The position numbers and the translations under genes were made by a program. DNA of 64,000 bases. Origin: Roseateles violae (GTDB lineage: Bacteria; Pseudomonadota; Gammaproteobacteria; Burkholderiales; Burkholderiaceae_C). Shown here piece after piece: positions 45,899-55,967 of the stretch. The stretch is from assembly GCF_030410485.1 (NCBI RefSeq), contig NZ_JAUHHC010000001.1, forward strand, positions 992,001 through 1,056,000, read 5' to 3'. How positions within the stretch are numbered: position 1 is the stretch's first letter; each line of letters begins with the position of its first letter. The notes beneath the pieces are model-generated. The model did not search any database and had not been told where the DNA came from. It saw only the letters and a list, made by a program, of their open reading frames with translations.

Positions 45899-47149
45899 TC
45901 AGCGCGGGGGCTGCTGCTGCTGCCGGTGCCCGGCGGCCGCCTTGTAACGCTGCACGAAGGCGGCGACCTCGGCCGGGTCGATCACGTCCTCCAGGCGCTT
46001 GAAGCCGTCCGGCGCGCGCTCCTCGACCATGTCCAGGATCGCGTCCAGCCCCTCCTGGCGGTTCATCTCGACGATGCGGGCGCACAGCGGCAGGCGCTCG
46101 GCCTCGTAAGCGGCCAGCGCCTGCTCGACCGAGGGCGTCTCGCCCAGGCGCGCGGCGATCGCCTGCGCGTCGAGGATGGCCTGGGTCGCGCCGTTCGAGC
46201 CTATCGGGTACATCGGATGGGCGGCGTCGCCGAGCAGGGTGATGCGGCCCTGGGCCCAGCGCGGCAGCGGGTCGCGGTCGACCATCGGCCATTCCAGCAG
46301 CTGGGTCGCGCTCTTGATCAGGCCCGGCACGTCCAGCCAGTCGAAGCGCCAGCCGCCGAAGGTCGGCAGCAGATCGTCGAGCGAGCCGGGCTTGCTCCAG
46401 TCCTCGCGGCTGGGCGCCGTCAGGCCGCCGCCGATGCCGTCCTCGCGCAGGCGGCGATCGCAGATCCAGTTGATCAGCTGCAGCCCGTCCGGGCGCGGCG
46501 GCGCGATCGGATAGACGACGAACTTGGCGCGCCGGTGGCCGGCCTGCACCATCGTGCGGCCGTCCAGAAAGGGCCTGGCCCAGCTGGTGCCGCGCCACAT
46601 CATCATGCCGTTCCAGCGCGGCGCGCCCTCGTCCGGATAGAACTGGCGGCGCAGCGCTGAATGGATGCCGTCGGCGGCGATCAGCAGATCGGCGCGCTGC
46701 TCCTCGCGGCCGCCCTCGCTGCGCTCGACCTCGGCGAGCACCTGCCCGCCATCCATGCGCGCCGCGACGATGCGCCGGCCGGCGCGCAGGCGCTCGGCGC
46801 CCAGCCGCGCCACCGCCTCGTCCCACAGCCGCAGCTGCAGCTCGCCGCGGTGGATGCTCAGCTGCGGATGGCTGTAGCCGCCGGCCAGGCCGCGGGTGTC
46901 GCTGTAGATCGTCTGCCCATGGCGGTTGGCGAAGACCAGGGCCGAGGTCTCGACCGCCATCGCTTTCAGCGCCGGCAGCAGGCTCAGCTCCGCCAGCACC
47001 GCCACCGCATGCGGCAGCAGATTGATGCCCACGCCCAGCGGCCGCAGCTGGGCCGTGGCCTCGCAGACGGTGACCTGGTGGCCGCGGGCATGCAGGGCCA
47101 GCGCGGCCGTCAGGCCGCCGATGCCGCCGCCGGAAATCAGGATGTTCAT
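45899..47149 (-). CDS. FAD-dependent aromatic monooxygenase (salicylate/3-hydroxybenzoate hydroxylase-like)
   Basis: A 416-residue group A flavoprotein monooxygenase. The FAD motif GGGIGG opens the protein. DGIHSALRRQF and GDAAHPMYPIGSNGATQAI are the second and third flavin motifs, both intact. Such single-component enzymes hydroxylate aromatic acids with NAD(P)H and oxygen. It is divergent from a MarR gene, with a palindrome between, and a Bug-type binding protein follows the regulator. Together they suggest uptake and hydroxylation of an aromatic acid, but the substrate is unassigned. Confidence 0.85.
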   Translation of the reverse strand: MNILISGGGIGGLTAALALHARGHQVTVCEATAQLRPLGVGINLLPHAVAVLAELSLLPALKAMAVETSALVFANRHGQTIYSDTRGLAGGYSHPQLSIHRGELQLRLWDEAVARLGAERLRAGRRIVAARMDGGQVLAEVERSEGGREEQRADLLIAADGIHSALRRQFYPDEGAPRWNGMMMWRGTSWARPFLDGRTMVQAGHRRAKFVVYPIAPPRPDGLQLINWICDRRLREDGIGGGLTAPSREDWSKPGSLDDLLPTFGGWRFDWLDVPGLIKSATQLLEWPMVDRDPLPRWAQGRITLLGDAAHPMYPIGSNGATQAILDAQAIAARLGETPSVEQALAAYEAERLPLCARIVEMNRQEGLDAILDMVEERAPDGFKRLEDVIDPAEVAAFVQRYKAAAGHRQQQQPPR

Positions 47150-47196
47150 GGAGCTGGAGCCGGTGAGTGGAGGGCGGGCCTAGGGTAAGCGAGATT

Positions 47197-47211
47197 GTTG
47201 CGCTATGCAAC
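47197..47211. promoter_or_regulatory. Candidate MarR operator (palindrome)
   Basis: GTTGC-GCTAT-GCAAC has perfect 5-bp arms. It is placed in the 80-base gap between the divergent monooxygenase and MarR genes. The GTTGC...GCAAC half-sites resemble those of MarR-type regulators of aromatic catabolism. It lies 19 bases before the MarR start, so it could repress both directions. Confidence 0.55.
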
Positions 47212-47229
47212 GGTATCTAAGCTGGCAGC

Positions 47230-47757
47230 ATGGCCAGCAAGACTCCCTCGACCGAAGGCCCGGCACCCGAAGGCCTGCTGCTGCCGGTGCCCGGCCTGGC
47301 CTATGGCGTGCTGGACCAGCTGCTGGGCTATGCCTTGCGGCGCGCGCAGAACGCGCTCTATCTGGACTTCTACCGCGCGATCGCCCAGCAGGGCGGCCCG
47401 GCCGAGGTCAGCCCGCAGCGCTTTGCCGCCCTGGTGCTGGTGGCCAACAACCCCGGCATGCGCCAGGGCCTGCTGGCCCAGGCCATGGGCCTGCACCGCA
47501 GCGGCGCGCTGCGCCTGACCGACTGGCTGACCGAGCAGGGCTGGGTCGAGCGCCGCGACGACCCGGCCGACGCGCGCAGCTGGGGCCTGCACCTGACCGC
47601 CGCCGGCCGGCGCGCGCTGAGCAAGCTGGAGCAGGCGGTGCGCGCGCACGACCAGGCGCTGCTGCTCGGCCTGGGCGAGCGCGGCGCCGGGCTGAAGACC
47701 GATCTGGAACGCCTGGCCTGGGTGGCCACGGCGGCGCAGACCAACCGGGCCGGCTGA
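47230..47757 (+). CDS. MarR family transcriptional regulator
   Basis: A 175-residue winged-helix regulator. The helix-turn-helix region reads GLLAQAMGLHRSGALRLTDWL, followed by a wing with VERRDDPADARSWGLHLT, the typical DxRxxxLxLT pattern of MarR. Dimerisation helices flank it. It is divergent from an aromatic monooxygenase gene and 44 bases upstream of a Bug-type binding protein, so it likely controls both in response to an aromatic ligand. Confidence 0.88.
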   Translation: MASKTPSTEGPAPEGLLLPVPGLAYGVLDQLLGYALRRAQNALYLDFYRAIAQQGGPAEVSPQRFAALVLVANNPGMRQGLLAQAMGLHRSGALRLTDWLTEQGWVERRDDPADARSWGLHLTAAGRRALSKLEQAVRAHDQALLLGLGERGAGLKTDLERLAWVATAAQTNRAG

Positions 47758-47801
47758 GCCCACGGGACGAATCGAGACGCCAACCACAACAGGAGACGAC
47801 G

Positions 47802-48782
47802 ATGACCATGATCAACAGACGCGATGTATCGCTGGCCCTGGCCGCTTTGCTGGCCGGTGTCGGCAGCCGCGTGGCGGCCCAGGCCGGGCTGCCGCGCATC
47901 CTGGTCGGCTTTCCGGCCGGCGGCTCGGTGGACACGACGGCGCGCCGCGTCGCCGATGCCTGGCGCGGCCGCATGGCCGAGTCGGTGATCGTCGAGCAGA
48001 AGGTCGGCGCCGGCGGCCGCCTGGCCATCGGCGCGCTGAAGGACGCGGCGCCGGACGGCCAGACCATGCTGCTGAGCCCGTCCTCGATGTTCACGATCTA
48101 CCCCCATGCCTACCGCAAGCTGGCCTACAAGCCGGAGTCGGATGTGATCCCGGTCGCGCCGCTGGCCTTGTCGACCTGCGGCTTCGGCGTCGGGCCCATG
48201 GTGCCGGCCTCGGTGAAGACCCTGGCCCAGTTCGTCGACTGGGCCAAGGCCAATCCGCAGAGCGCCGCCTATGCCTCGCCGGCGGCCGGCGCGATGCCGC
48301 ATTTCCTGGGCAACCAGTTCGAGCGCGCGGCCGGCATGAAGCTGACCCATGTGCCCTACCGCGGCGCGGCGCCCGGCATGCAGGACCTGATGGGCGGCCA
48401 GATCGCCTCCGGCTGCTTCAGCATCGGGGACTTCCTGCCGCATCTGGCCGGCGGCCGGGTGCGCCTCTTGGGCGTCACCGATGCCAAGCGCTCGCGCTTC
48501 GCGCCCGAGGCGGCGACCTTCGAGGAGCAGGGCTTCAAGGGCATCGACGGGGTCGAGAGCTACGGCCTCTTCCTGCCGGCCAAGACGCCGCAGCCGTTGG
48601 TCGATCGTCTGGCCGATCTGGCCCGTGTCGCGCTGCGCGAGAGCGCCGTCACCGAGGGCCTGGCCAAGCTCGGCTTCGAGCCCTTCCAGATGGGCTCGGC
48701 CGACTATGCGCGCCGGCTGGCCAGCGAGCGCGAGCAATGGGGGCCCATCGTCAAGGCCTCGGGTTTCTCCTCGGATGACTGA
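47802..48782 (+). CDS. Bug family (tripartite tricarboxylate transporter) substrate-binding protein
   Basis: A 326-residue periplasmic protein. Residues 1-26 form an export signal (MINRRDVSLALAALLAGVG). The mature protein shows Bug motifs: VGFPAGGSVDTTARRVADAW, VEQKVGAGGRLAIGALKDA and THVPYRGAAPGMQDLMGGQI. Bug proteins bind small carboxylates or amides; many are orphan receptors without a linked TctAB membrane pair, as here. AGGAG precedes the ATG. It follows the MarR gene in the same direction. Confidence 0.92.
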   Translation: MTMINRRDVSLALAALLAGVGSRVAAQAGLPRILVGFPAGGSVDTTARRVADAWRGRMAESVIVEQKVGAGGRLAIGALKDAAPDGQTMLLSPSSMFTIYPHAYRKLAYKPESDVIPVAPLALSTCGFGVGPMVPASVKTLAQFVDWAKANPQSAAYASPAAGAMPHFLGNQFERAAGMKLTHVPYRGAAPGMQDLMGGQIASGCFSIGDFLPHLAGGRVRLLGVTDAKRSRFAPEAATFEEQGFKGIDGVESYGLFLPAKTPQPLVDRLADLARVALRESAVTEGLAKLGFEPFQMGSADYARRLASEREQWGPIVKASGFSSDD

Positions 48783-48914
48783 CAGGTGAACAATCACATT
48801 CGGGCCGTGGTGCGACGAAATTAACGGTTAGGCCGCGCGAGTCCGGGCATCATCGCGGCGCCTGCAACAGCAGGCAGAGCAAACTCGCGTCAATCTGGCA
48901 TCCCTCGCCCGGCC

Positions 48915-49883
48915 ATGTGGAACTTCTTCTCGCGTCGCGCTTCGCGCGGCGCCCACGCCAATGCCGCCGCGCCGCTCATCCCGGCGCCGGCGGCCGCAGC
49001 TCTTGCCGCCATGCCGCTGCCGGCCGAGCCCGATCTCGATGCGCGCTTCAGCGCCCGGCTGCTGGACGTCGAGCTGGCCGATCCGGCCGAGATCGCCCGC
49101 GCCGAGCGGGCGCTGCTGACCCGGCTCGAGGACCTGAACCGCGCCGGTCTGGCCAGCGGCCTGGTGTCGCGGCTGCCCGTGACCCTGCCGCGCCTGCTGA
49201 CCCTGGTGCGCCGCGACGATGTCTCCAACCGCGAGCTGGCCGCCCATCTGGCGCGCGACACCGCGCTGCTGGGCGAGGTGATCCGCCTGGCCAATTCGCC
49301 GCGCTACCGCGGCCAGGGCCGCATCGCCAATCTGGAGGCGGCCGTGCAGCTGCTGGGCCAGAGCGGCCTGCAGCAGCTGGTCAGCCGCGTGCTGATGGGG
49401 CCGGTGTTCAACCGCCAGCAAGGCCATTTCAGCCGCAGCGCCAGCACCCATCTGTGGGCCCATGCCGAACGCTGCGCGCTGGCCTGCGCCTTTCTGCGCC
49501 TGGGCCAGGCCGATCATTTCGACGCCTATCTGGCCGGCATGCTGGCCAATGCCGGCCTGATCGCCGCGCTGCGCGTGCTGGACCAGGACTACCTCGCGCC
49601 GGTGCTGTCGAGCTCGCCGCAGTTCCATGCGGCGCTGATCGAGGTGACCGCGCGGCTGTCGGTCCATATCGCCGGGCTGTGGGACTTCCCGCCCAGCGTG
49701 GTCGAGGCCCTGCAGCTGCGCGCGCGCCGCGAGGCGCCGCCGCGTCCCGGCAGCCTGGCCGCCGACCTGCTGCGCGCCGACCGGCTCGCCAAGCTGCATC
49801 TGCTGGGCCTGCCGGCACCGGCGTCGCTGGCGGCCGACGAGCAGCGCTGCTGGCAGGAGTTGCAGCGGGTCTTCAGCCCCTGA
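48915..49883 (+). CDS. HDOD domain-containing protein
   Basis: A 322-residue protein. Residues about 90-290 form an HDOD domain, a catalytically silent relative of HD phosphohydrolases. Typical segments are ARDTALLGEVIRLANSPRYR, LEAAVQLLGQSGLQQLVSRV and AGMLANAGLIAALRVL. The N-terminal 40 residues are Ala/Pro-rich. HDOD proteins act in signalling linked to cyclic-di-GMP and motility. It lies alone, 37 bases before uup. Confidence 0.85.
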   Translation: MWNFFSRRASRGAHANAAAPLIPAPAAAALAAMPLPAEPDLDARFSARLLDVELADPAEIARAERALLTRLEDLNRAGLASGLVSRLPVTLPRLLTLVRRDDVSNRELAAHLARDTALLGEVIRLANSPRYRGQGRIANLEAAVQLLGQSGLQQLVSRVLMGPVFNRQQGHFSRSASTHLWAHAERCALACAFLRLGQADHFDAYLAGMLANAGLIAALRVLDQDYLAPVLSSSPQFHAALIEVTARLSVHIAGLWDFPPSVVEALQLRARREAPPRPGSLAADLLRADRLAKLHLLGLPAPASLAADEQRCWQELQRVFSP

Positions 49884-49920
49884 GGCCGGCTTCCGGCGGC
49901 CTCAACGACAATGGAGGGCT

Positions 49921-51792
<1,872 letters not shown>

Positions 51793-51795
51793 CAG

Positions 51796-51845
51796 CCCCT
51801 CGCCCAGGGCTTACCCGGGCGGTCCCCCGAGGGGACTCGGCCGCC
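51796..51845 (+). repeat. Partial, diverged copy of the intergenic repeat
   Basis: The gap between convergent uup and the hydratase gene begins AGCCCCTCGCCCAGGGCT and has GGTCCCCCGAGGGGACTCGG. Both blocks resemble the front of the repeat around 14308-14350 (AGCCCCTCGTCCAAGGCG, then GGTCCCCGAGGGAC). The central hairpin of the other copies is not conserved here. I call it a related but degraded copy. Confidence 0.5.
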
Positions 51846-51898
51846 CGCCGGTCGGTCGATCAAGTCGTTCTTGGGACTGCCCGGCGAACGACTCGAGT

Positions 51899-52708
51899 TC
51901 AAATCCGGACTTCGACGGCCGCGATGCCGTCGAAGGCGACGCGCGCGCGATCGCCGGCCTGCAGGCCCTTGACGACCAGCCAGGCGCCGGTCGTGACCAC
52001 GCTGCCGGCCGGCAGCGCCTGGCCGTGGCGGCTCGCGTGGCGCAGCCAGTCCAGCACCAGCCAGCCCGGATCGCCCAGCGCGTGGCTGCCGCGAGCGCTC
52101 TGCGCGGCGGCGCCATTGATCGCGATCGAGCAGCGCTGCGCCGACCAGTCGACATCGCGGCGCAGCGGCAACCAGGGCGCCAGCGCCAAGGCGCCATGCG
52201 ATTGCGCATCGGCCATGCGCAGCAGGGCCGGCGCCTCGCCACCTTGCTGCCAGCGGGAGCTGACCAGCTCGGCCGAAACGGTCATCGCGTCGATCAGCGC
52301 CAGCGCCTCTTCGCGCGTCAGCGCGGCGGCCTGTTCGGCCGTCACTGTGGAGCCCAGGCGCAAGGCGATCTCGGCCTCGATGGCCGGCGCGTGCAGCCGC
52401 AGATCGGCGACCTCGACGGCCCCGCCGTCCACGGCGCCACGCACGCCCTTCGGCGCCAGCGGCGCATGCAGGATGGCCGCCGCGCGCGAGGCGCCGCCGG
52501 ACTTCCAGTGCTGCGGCTGGCCGGCCGGCAGCCAGCCGAGCGCGGCGGCCAGACCGTCATGGACCGCATAGGCGGCCGCCTCGTCCGGCACGCTGCCGGC
52601 AAAGGCCTCGGCATCGAGCCGCCGGCCCAGGCGCCAGGCCTCGCTGAGCGCTTCGACCAGGCGGGCATCGGGGGCGGGATGGGCTGAGGATGGGACGGAC
52701 ATGGTCAT
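51899..52708 (-). CDS. 2-keto-4-pentenoate hydratase / FAH-superfamily protein
   Basis: A 269-residue protein of the MhpD/2-oxopent-4-enoate hydratase group. The metal-binding acidic pair is within APAIEAEIALRLGS. VSAELVSSRWQQGGEAPALL and the C-terminal VTTGAWLVVKGLQAGDRARV follow the family pattern. Such enzymes hydrate 2-hydroxypentadienoate in meta-cleavage pathways for aromatics, or decarboxylate oxalocrotonate. The usual aldolase and dehydrogenase partners are not adjacent. MTMSVPSS at 52708 or MSVPSS at 52702 may be the start. It follows the MocR gene on the minus strand. Confidence 0.82.
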   Translation of the reverse strand: MTMSVPSSAHPAPDARLVEALSEAWRLGRRLDAEAFAGSVPDEAAAYAVHDGLAAALGWLPAGQPQHWKSGGASRAAAILHAPLAPKGVRGAVDGGAVEVADLRLHAPAIEAEIALRLGSTVTAEQAAALTREEALALIDAMTVSAELVSSRWQQGGEAPALLRMADAQSHGALALAPWLPLRRDVDWSAQRCSIAINGAAAQSARGSHALGDPGWLVLDWLRHASRHGQALPAGSVVTTGAWLVVKGLQAGDRARVAFDGIAAVEVRI

Positions 52709-52755
52709 CGATTCGCGAGTCAGGCCAGCGATCGTAGCCGGATGCCGTGCCTGGC

Positions 52756-54231
52756 TCAGCCGCCGTCGCGCAGGCGCTGCAGCAGGGCCCAGAAGCGCGC
52801 GTCCTGCGAGGTCGCGAAATTGATGCGCATCAGGCTGCCGGCCTGGCGGGTCGCGCTGAACAGCAGACCCGGCGCGGTCAGCCAGCCGGCGTCGAGCAGG
52901 CGCTGGGCCAGGCGCTCGGTGTCGAGGCCGACGTCGATCCAGCCGAACAGGCCCTGCGGCGGGGTGACGAAGCGGCAGCCGGCCTCGTGGCATAGGCGCA
53001 CGACGCGCTGGCGCGCCGCGTCGAGCCGGCCCAGCACCCGCTCGGCATGGCGGCGCAGCTGGCCCTGCTCCAGGCACAGCGCCACCGCCCGTTCGGTCAG
53101 CGGGCTGGTCGTCAAGGTCGACAGCAGCTTCAGATCGGTCAGCTTCTGCACCCGGTCGGCGCTGGCGGCCAGATAGCCGACGCGCCAGGCCGGGGTCATG
53201 ATCTTGGAGAAGCCGGACACGTAGACGGTGCGGCGCAGTCCGTCCAGGGCCGACAGCCGGGGCGCATGGTTGGGCGCCATGAAGGCATAGGTGTCGTCCT
53301 CGACGATGGTCAGATCGGCCGCCTCGGCCAGGCGCAGGATCTGGTGCGCCTGCGCCAGGGTCAGGCTGTTGCCGGTCGGGTTGTGCAGCACCGAGACGGT
53401 CACATACATGCGCGGCCGGTGCTGCTCGATCAGGCTCTGCATCACCGCCAGATCGGGCCCGTCGGCGGCGCGCGGCACCGGCAGCAGGCGCATGCCGGCC
53501 TGGCTCAGCCGCGCGTACTCGATCGCCCAGCCCGGGTCGTCGACCAGCACCGCGTCGCCGGGCTGCAGCAGGCTGCGGGTGATCAGGTCCAGCGCATGGG
53601 TGGCGCCGACGGTGGTCACCAACTGCTCGGGTGCCGCGGCGACGCCCAGGTCCGCCAGCCGCCGGGCCAGCGCCTCGCGCAGCCGCGCGTCGCCGCCGGG
53701 CTCGCCGTAATGCTGGGCGAGCTGGTCCGGGCCCTCGCTTTGCGTCAGCACCTTGCGCATCGCGCTCTGCAGCATCGGCAGGTCCAGCCAGTCGGCCGGC
53801 AGGGTGCCCAGGCCCGGCGCGCTGCGCGCATCGGCCTGGAACATGCCGCGGATCAGCGCGGTCGCGTCGACCGGCCGCGAAGCCAGCGCCGCCGGCGGCG
53901 CGCTGCTCGCCGCGGGCACAGGGCGGCGCGCCGGCTGGGCCAGCTCGCGCACGAAGAAGCCGCGCTGCTTGCGCGCTTCCAGCAGGCCCTGGGCCAGCAG
54001 CTGGTCGTAGGCGGCGACCACGGTGTAGGGGCTGACGCCATGGTGGCGCGCGCATTCGCGCACCGAGGGCAGGCGGGTGCCGGGCAGGATCAGGCGCTGG
54101 GCGATGCGCTCGGCAAAGCGCCGCGCCAGCTGCTGGGCCAGCGGTTCGCTGGACGCGCGCGACAGCGCGCTGCCGGCCGAGGCGCCGCTGGGCGCGCGGG
54201 TGGGGGAGGGGACGCTTGTGCCGGTATCCAT
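52756..54231 (-). CDS. MocR-type regulator (GntR HTH fused to aminotransferase fold)
   Basis: A 491-residue fusion. Residues about 28-100 form a GntR winged helix (LPSVRECARHHGVSPYTVVAAYDQLLAQG). From about 130 on is a fold-type I aminotransferase domain, with the PLP lysine in YVSGFSKIMTPAWRVGYL. MocR proteins use PLP or an amino acid-PLP adduct as effector. It is divergent from the amino-acid operon starting at 54305, and the 73-base gap carries a pair of 10-bp direct repeats, the normal MocR target type. It likely controls that operon. Confidence 0.9.
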   Translation of the reverse strand: MDTGTSVPSPTRAPSGASAGSALSRASSEPLAQQLARRFAERIAQRLILPGTRLPSVRECARHHGVSPYTVVAAYDQLLAQGLLEARKQRGFFVRELAQPARRPVPAASSAPPAALASRPVDATALIRGMFQADARSAPGLGTLPADWLDLPMLQSAMRKVLTQSEGPDQLAQHYGEPGGDARLREALARRLADLGVAAAPEQLVTTVGATHALDLITRSLLQPGDAVLVDDPGWAIEYARLSQAGMRLLPVPRAADGPDLAVMQSLIEQHRPRMYVTVSVLHNPTGNSLTLAQAHQILRLAEAADLTIVEDDTYAFMAPNHAPRLSALDGLRRTVYVSGFSKIMTPAWRVGYLAASADRVQKLTDLKLLSTLTTSPLTERAVALCLEQGQLRRHAERVLGRLDAARQRVVRLCHEAGCRFVTPPQGLFGWIDVGLDTERLAQRLLDAGWLTAPGLLFSATRQAGSLMRINFATSQDARFWALLQRLRDGG

Positions 54232-54263
54232 GCCAATACAGATCGCGTGTTTGTATGGAAAAG

Positions 54264-54284
54264 TGTACTGGTTCTGTACTGGTT
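54264..54284. promoter_or_regulatory. Candidate MocR operator (10-bp direct repeat)
   Basis: TGTACTGGTT occurs twice, at 54264-54273 and 54275-54284, with starts 11 bases apart, one helical turn. Known MocR regulators such as PdxR, TauR and GabR bind direct repeats. It is placed between the divergent MocR and EamA genes. Confidence 0.65.
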
Positions 54285-54304
54285 GTGGCGGCTAGACTGG
54301 GCCG

Positions 54305-55231
54305 ATGCCCAGCCTTGCCACCCGCCCGACCGGCCCCACGAGCCCGGCCACCGATGCCGGTCGCGGCCTGCTGCTGGGTGCCGTCGGCGTGTTCATCTTC
54401 GCGCTGAGCATCCCGATGACGCGGCTGGCCGGCGGCAGCGCCGAGGCGCCGCAGCTGGATCCGGTCTTTGTCGCCATGGGCCGGGCGGCGCTGGCCGGCC
54501 TGCTGTCCATCGTCTATCTGTGGGCGACCGGCGCGCGCCGGCCGACGCGCGCCGAGCTGCGCGTGCTGGCGCTGACCGCCGCCGGCGTCGTGTTCGGCTG
54601 GCCGCTGTTCCTGGGCTGGGCGGTGCGCCATGTCGATGCGATCCATGCCTCGGTGATCTCCGGCGTGCTGCCGCTGGCCACGGCGGTGATCGCCGCGCTG
54701 GTGCTGCGCCAGCGGCCCTCGCTGGGCTTCTGGCTTTGCGCGCTGCTGGGCCTGACCCTGGTGCTGAGTTTTGCATGGTGGCGCGGCGCGGCCGGCTTCC
54801 AGTGGGCCGATGCCCTGCTGCTGCTGGCGGTGCTGAGCGCCTCGGCCGGCTATGTCTCGGGCGCCGGCATCAGCAAGCAGCTGACGGCCGAGCAGGTGAT
54901 CTGCTGGGTGCTGGTGCTGAGCCTGCCGCTGACCCTGCCGATCGCCGCGCTCAACTGGCCCGCGCGGCCGGTCGCTTTCAGTGCCTGGGCCGGCTTCGCC
55001 TATGTCTCGCTGTTCTCGATGTGGATCGGCTTCTTTGCCTGGTACCGCGCGCTGGCCATCGGCGGCACCGTGCGGGTCAGCCAGGTGCAGGTGCTGCAGC
55101 CCTTCGCCTCGATGCTGCTGGCCGTGCCCCTGCTGGGCGAGCGGCTCGACCCGACCACCCTGCTGTTCGCTTGTGCCGTCATCGCGGTCGTCTGGGTGGG
55201 CAAGAAGATGCCGGTGGAGACGCAGCCATGA
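54305..55231 (+). CDS. EamA/DMT family transporter
   Basis: A 308-residue protein with ten hydrophobic helices in two EamA repeats (LLLGAVGVFIFALSIPMTRL; later WIGFFAWYRALAIGGTVRV). It probably exports an amino acid or related compound, given the downstream racemase and aminotransferase. It is the first gene of a seven-gene run and lies next to the MocR operator. The following racemase ATG overlaps its stop. Confidence 0.87.
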   Translation: MPSLATRPTGPTSPATDAGRGLLLGAVGVFIFALSIPMTRLAGGSAEAPQLDPVFVAMGRAALAGLLSIVYLWATGARRPTRAELRVLALTAAGVVFGWPLFLGWAVRHVDAIHASVISGVLPLATAVIAALVLRQRPSLGFWLCALLGLTLVLSFAWWRGAAGFQWADALLLLAVLSASAGYVSGAGISKQLTAEQVICWVLVLSLPLTLPIAALNWPARPVAFSAWAGFAYVSLFSMWIGFFAWYRALAIGGTVRVSQVQVLQPFASMLLAVPLLGERLDPTTLLFACAVIAVVWVGKKMPVETQP

Positions 55232-55932
55232 AAAGACTCGGCATCCTCGGCGGCATGAGCTGGGAATCGACCGCCCATCTGTACCGGTTGCTGAACCGCG
55301 AGGTCGCCGCGCGCCTGGGCGGCCTGCACAGCGCCGACCTGCTGATCCGCAGCGTCGACTTCGGCGCGATCGAGCCGCTGCAGCGCGCCGGCGACTGGGC
55401 CGAGGCCGCGCGCCTGCTCGGCGAGGCCGGCCGCGGCCTGCGCGCCGCCGGCGCCGAGGGGCTGCTGATCGCGACCAACACCATGCACAAGGTGGCCGAC
55501 GAGGTCGAGGCCATCGCCGGCCTGCCGCTGATCCATATCGTCGATGCGACCGCGGCGGCCCTGAAAGCGGCCGGCGTCACGCGTGCCGGCCTGCTGGCCA
55601 CCCGCTACACGATGGAGCAGGACTTCTACCGCCGCCGCATGGCCGAGCGCCATGGCATCGAGCTGCTGACGCCGGAGCCGCCGGCGCGCGCGGAGGTGCA
55701 CCGCATCATCTACGAGGAGCTGTGCCGCGGCCGCATCCTCGCGGCCTCGCGCGACTTCTACCGCCGGACGGTGCGAGACTTGGCGTCTTGCGGGGCGCAG
55801 GCGGTGATCCTCGGCTGCACCGAGATCTGCCTGCTGCTGGACCCCGCCGATGAGGGCAGCGCGCTGCCGCTGTTCGACGGCACGGCCCTGCATGCGCGGG
55901 CCGCCGTCGACTGGATGCTGAAGAACGACTGA
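55228..55932 (+). CDS. Aspartate/glutamate racemase family protein (YgeA-like)
   Basis: A 234-residue Asp/Glu racemase superfamily enzyme. The catalytic pair is Thr83 (IATNTMH) and Cys197 (ILGCTEI). Thr in place of the first Cys is the pattern of E. coli L-Asp/Glu-specific racemase (YgeA/EcL-DER), with the same residue numbers. It opens RLGILGGMSWESTAHLY, typical of the family. It may interconvert amino acid enantiomers, most likely acidic ones, acting on L-forms. It is coupled to the EamA gene by ATGA. Confidence 0.88.
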   Translation: MKRLGILGGMSWESTAHLYRLLNREVAARLGGLHSADLLIRSVDFGAIEPLQRAGDWAEAARLLGEAGRGLRAAGAEGLLIATNTMHKVADEVEAIAGLPLIHIVDATAAALKAAGVTRAGLLATRYTMEQDFYRRRMAERHGIELLTPEPPARAEVHRIIYEELCRGRILAASRDFYRRTVRDLASCGAQAVILGCTEICLLLDPADEGSALPLFDGTALHARAAVDWMLKND

Positions 55933-55967
55933 TTTTTGATACCCGCCACGAAGTGAACGAGAACCGT

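Noticed and set aside
48860-48875. Small hairpin GCCTGC-AACA-GCAGGC before the HDOD gene
   Set aside because: A 6-bp stem with no T-run and no clear relation to neighbouring stops; expected by chance at this GC content.
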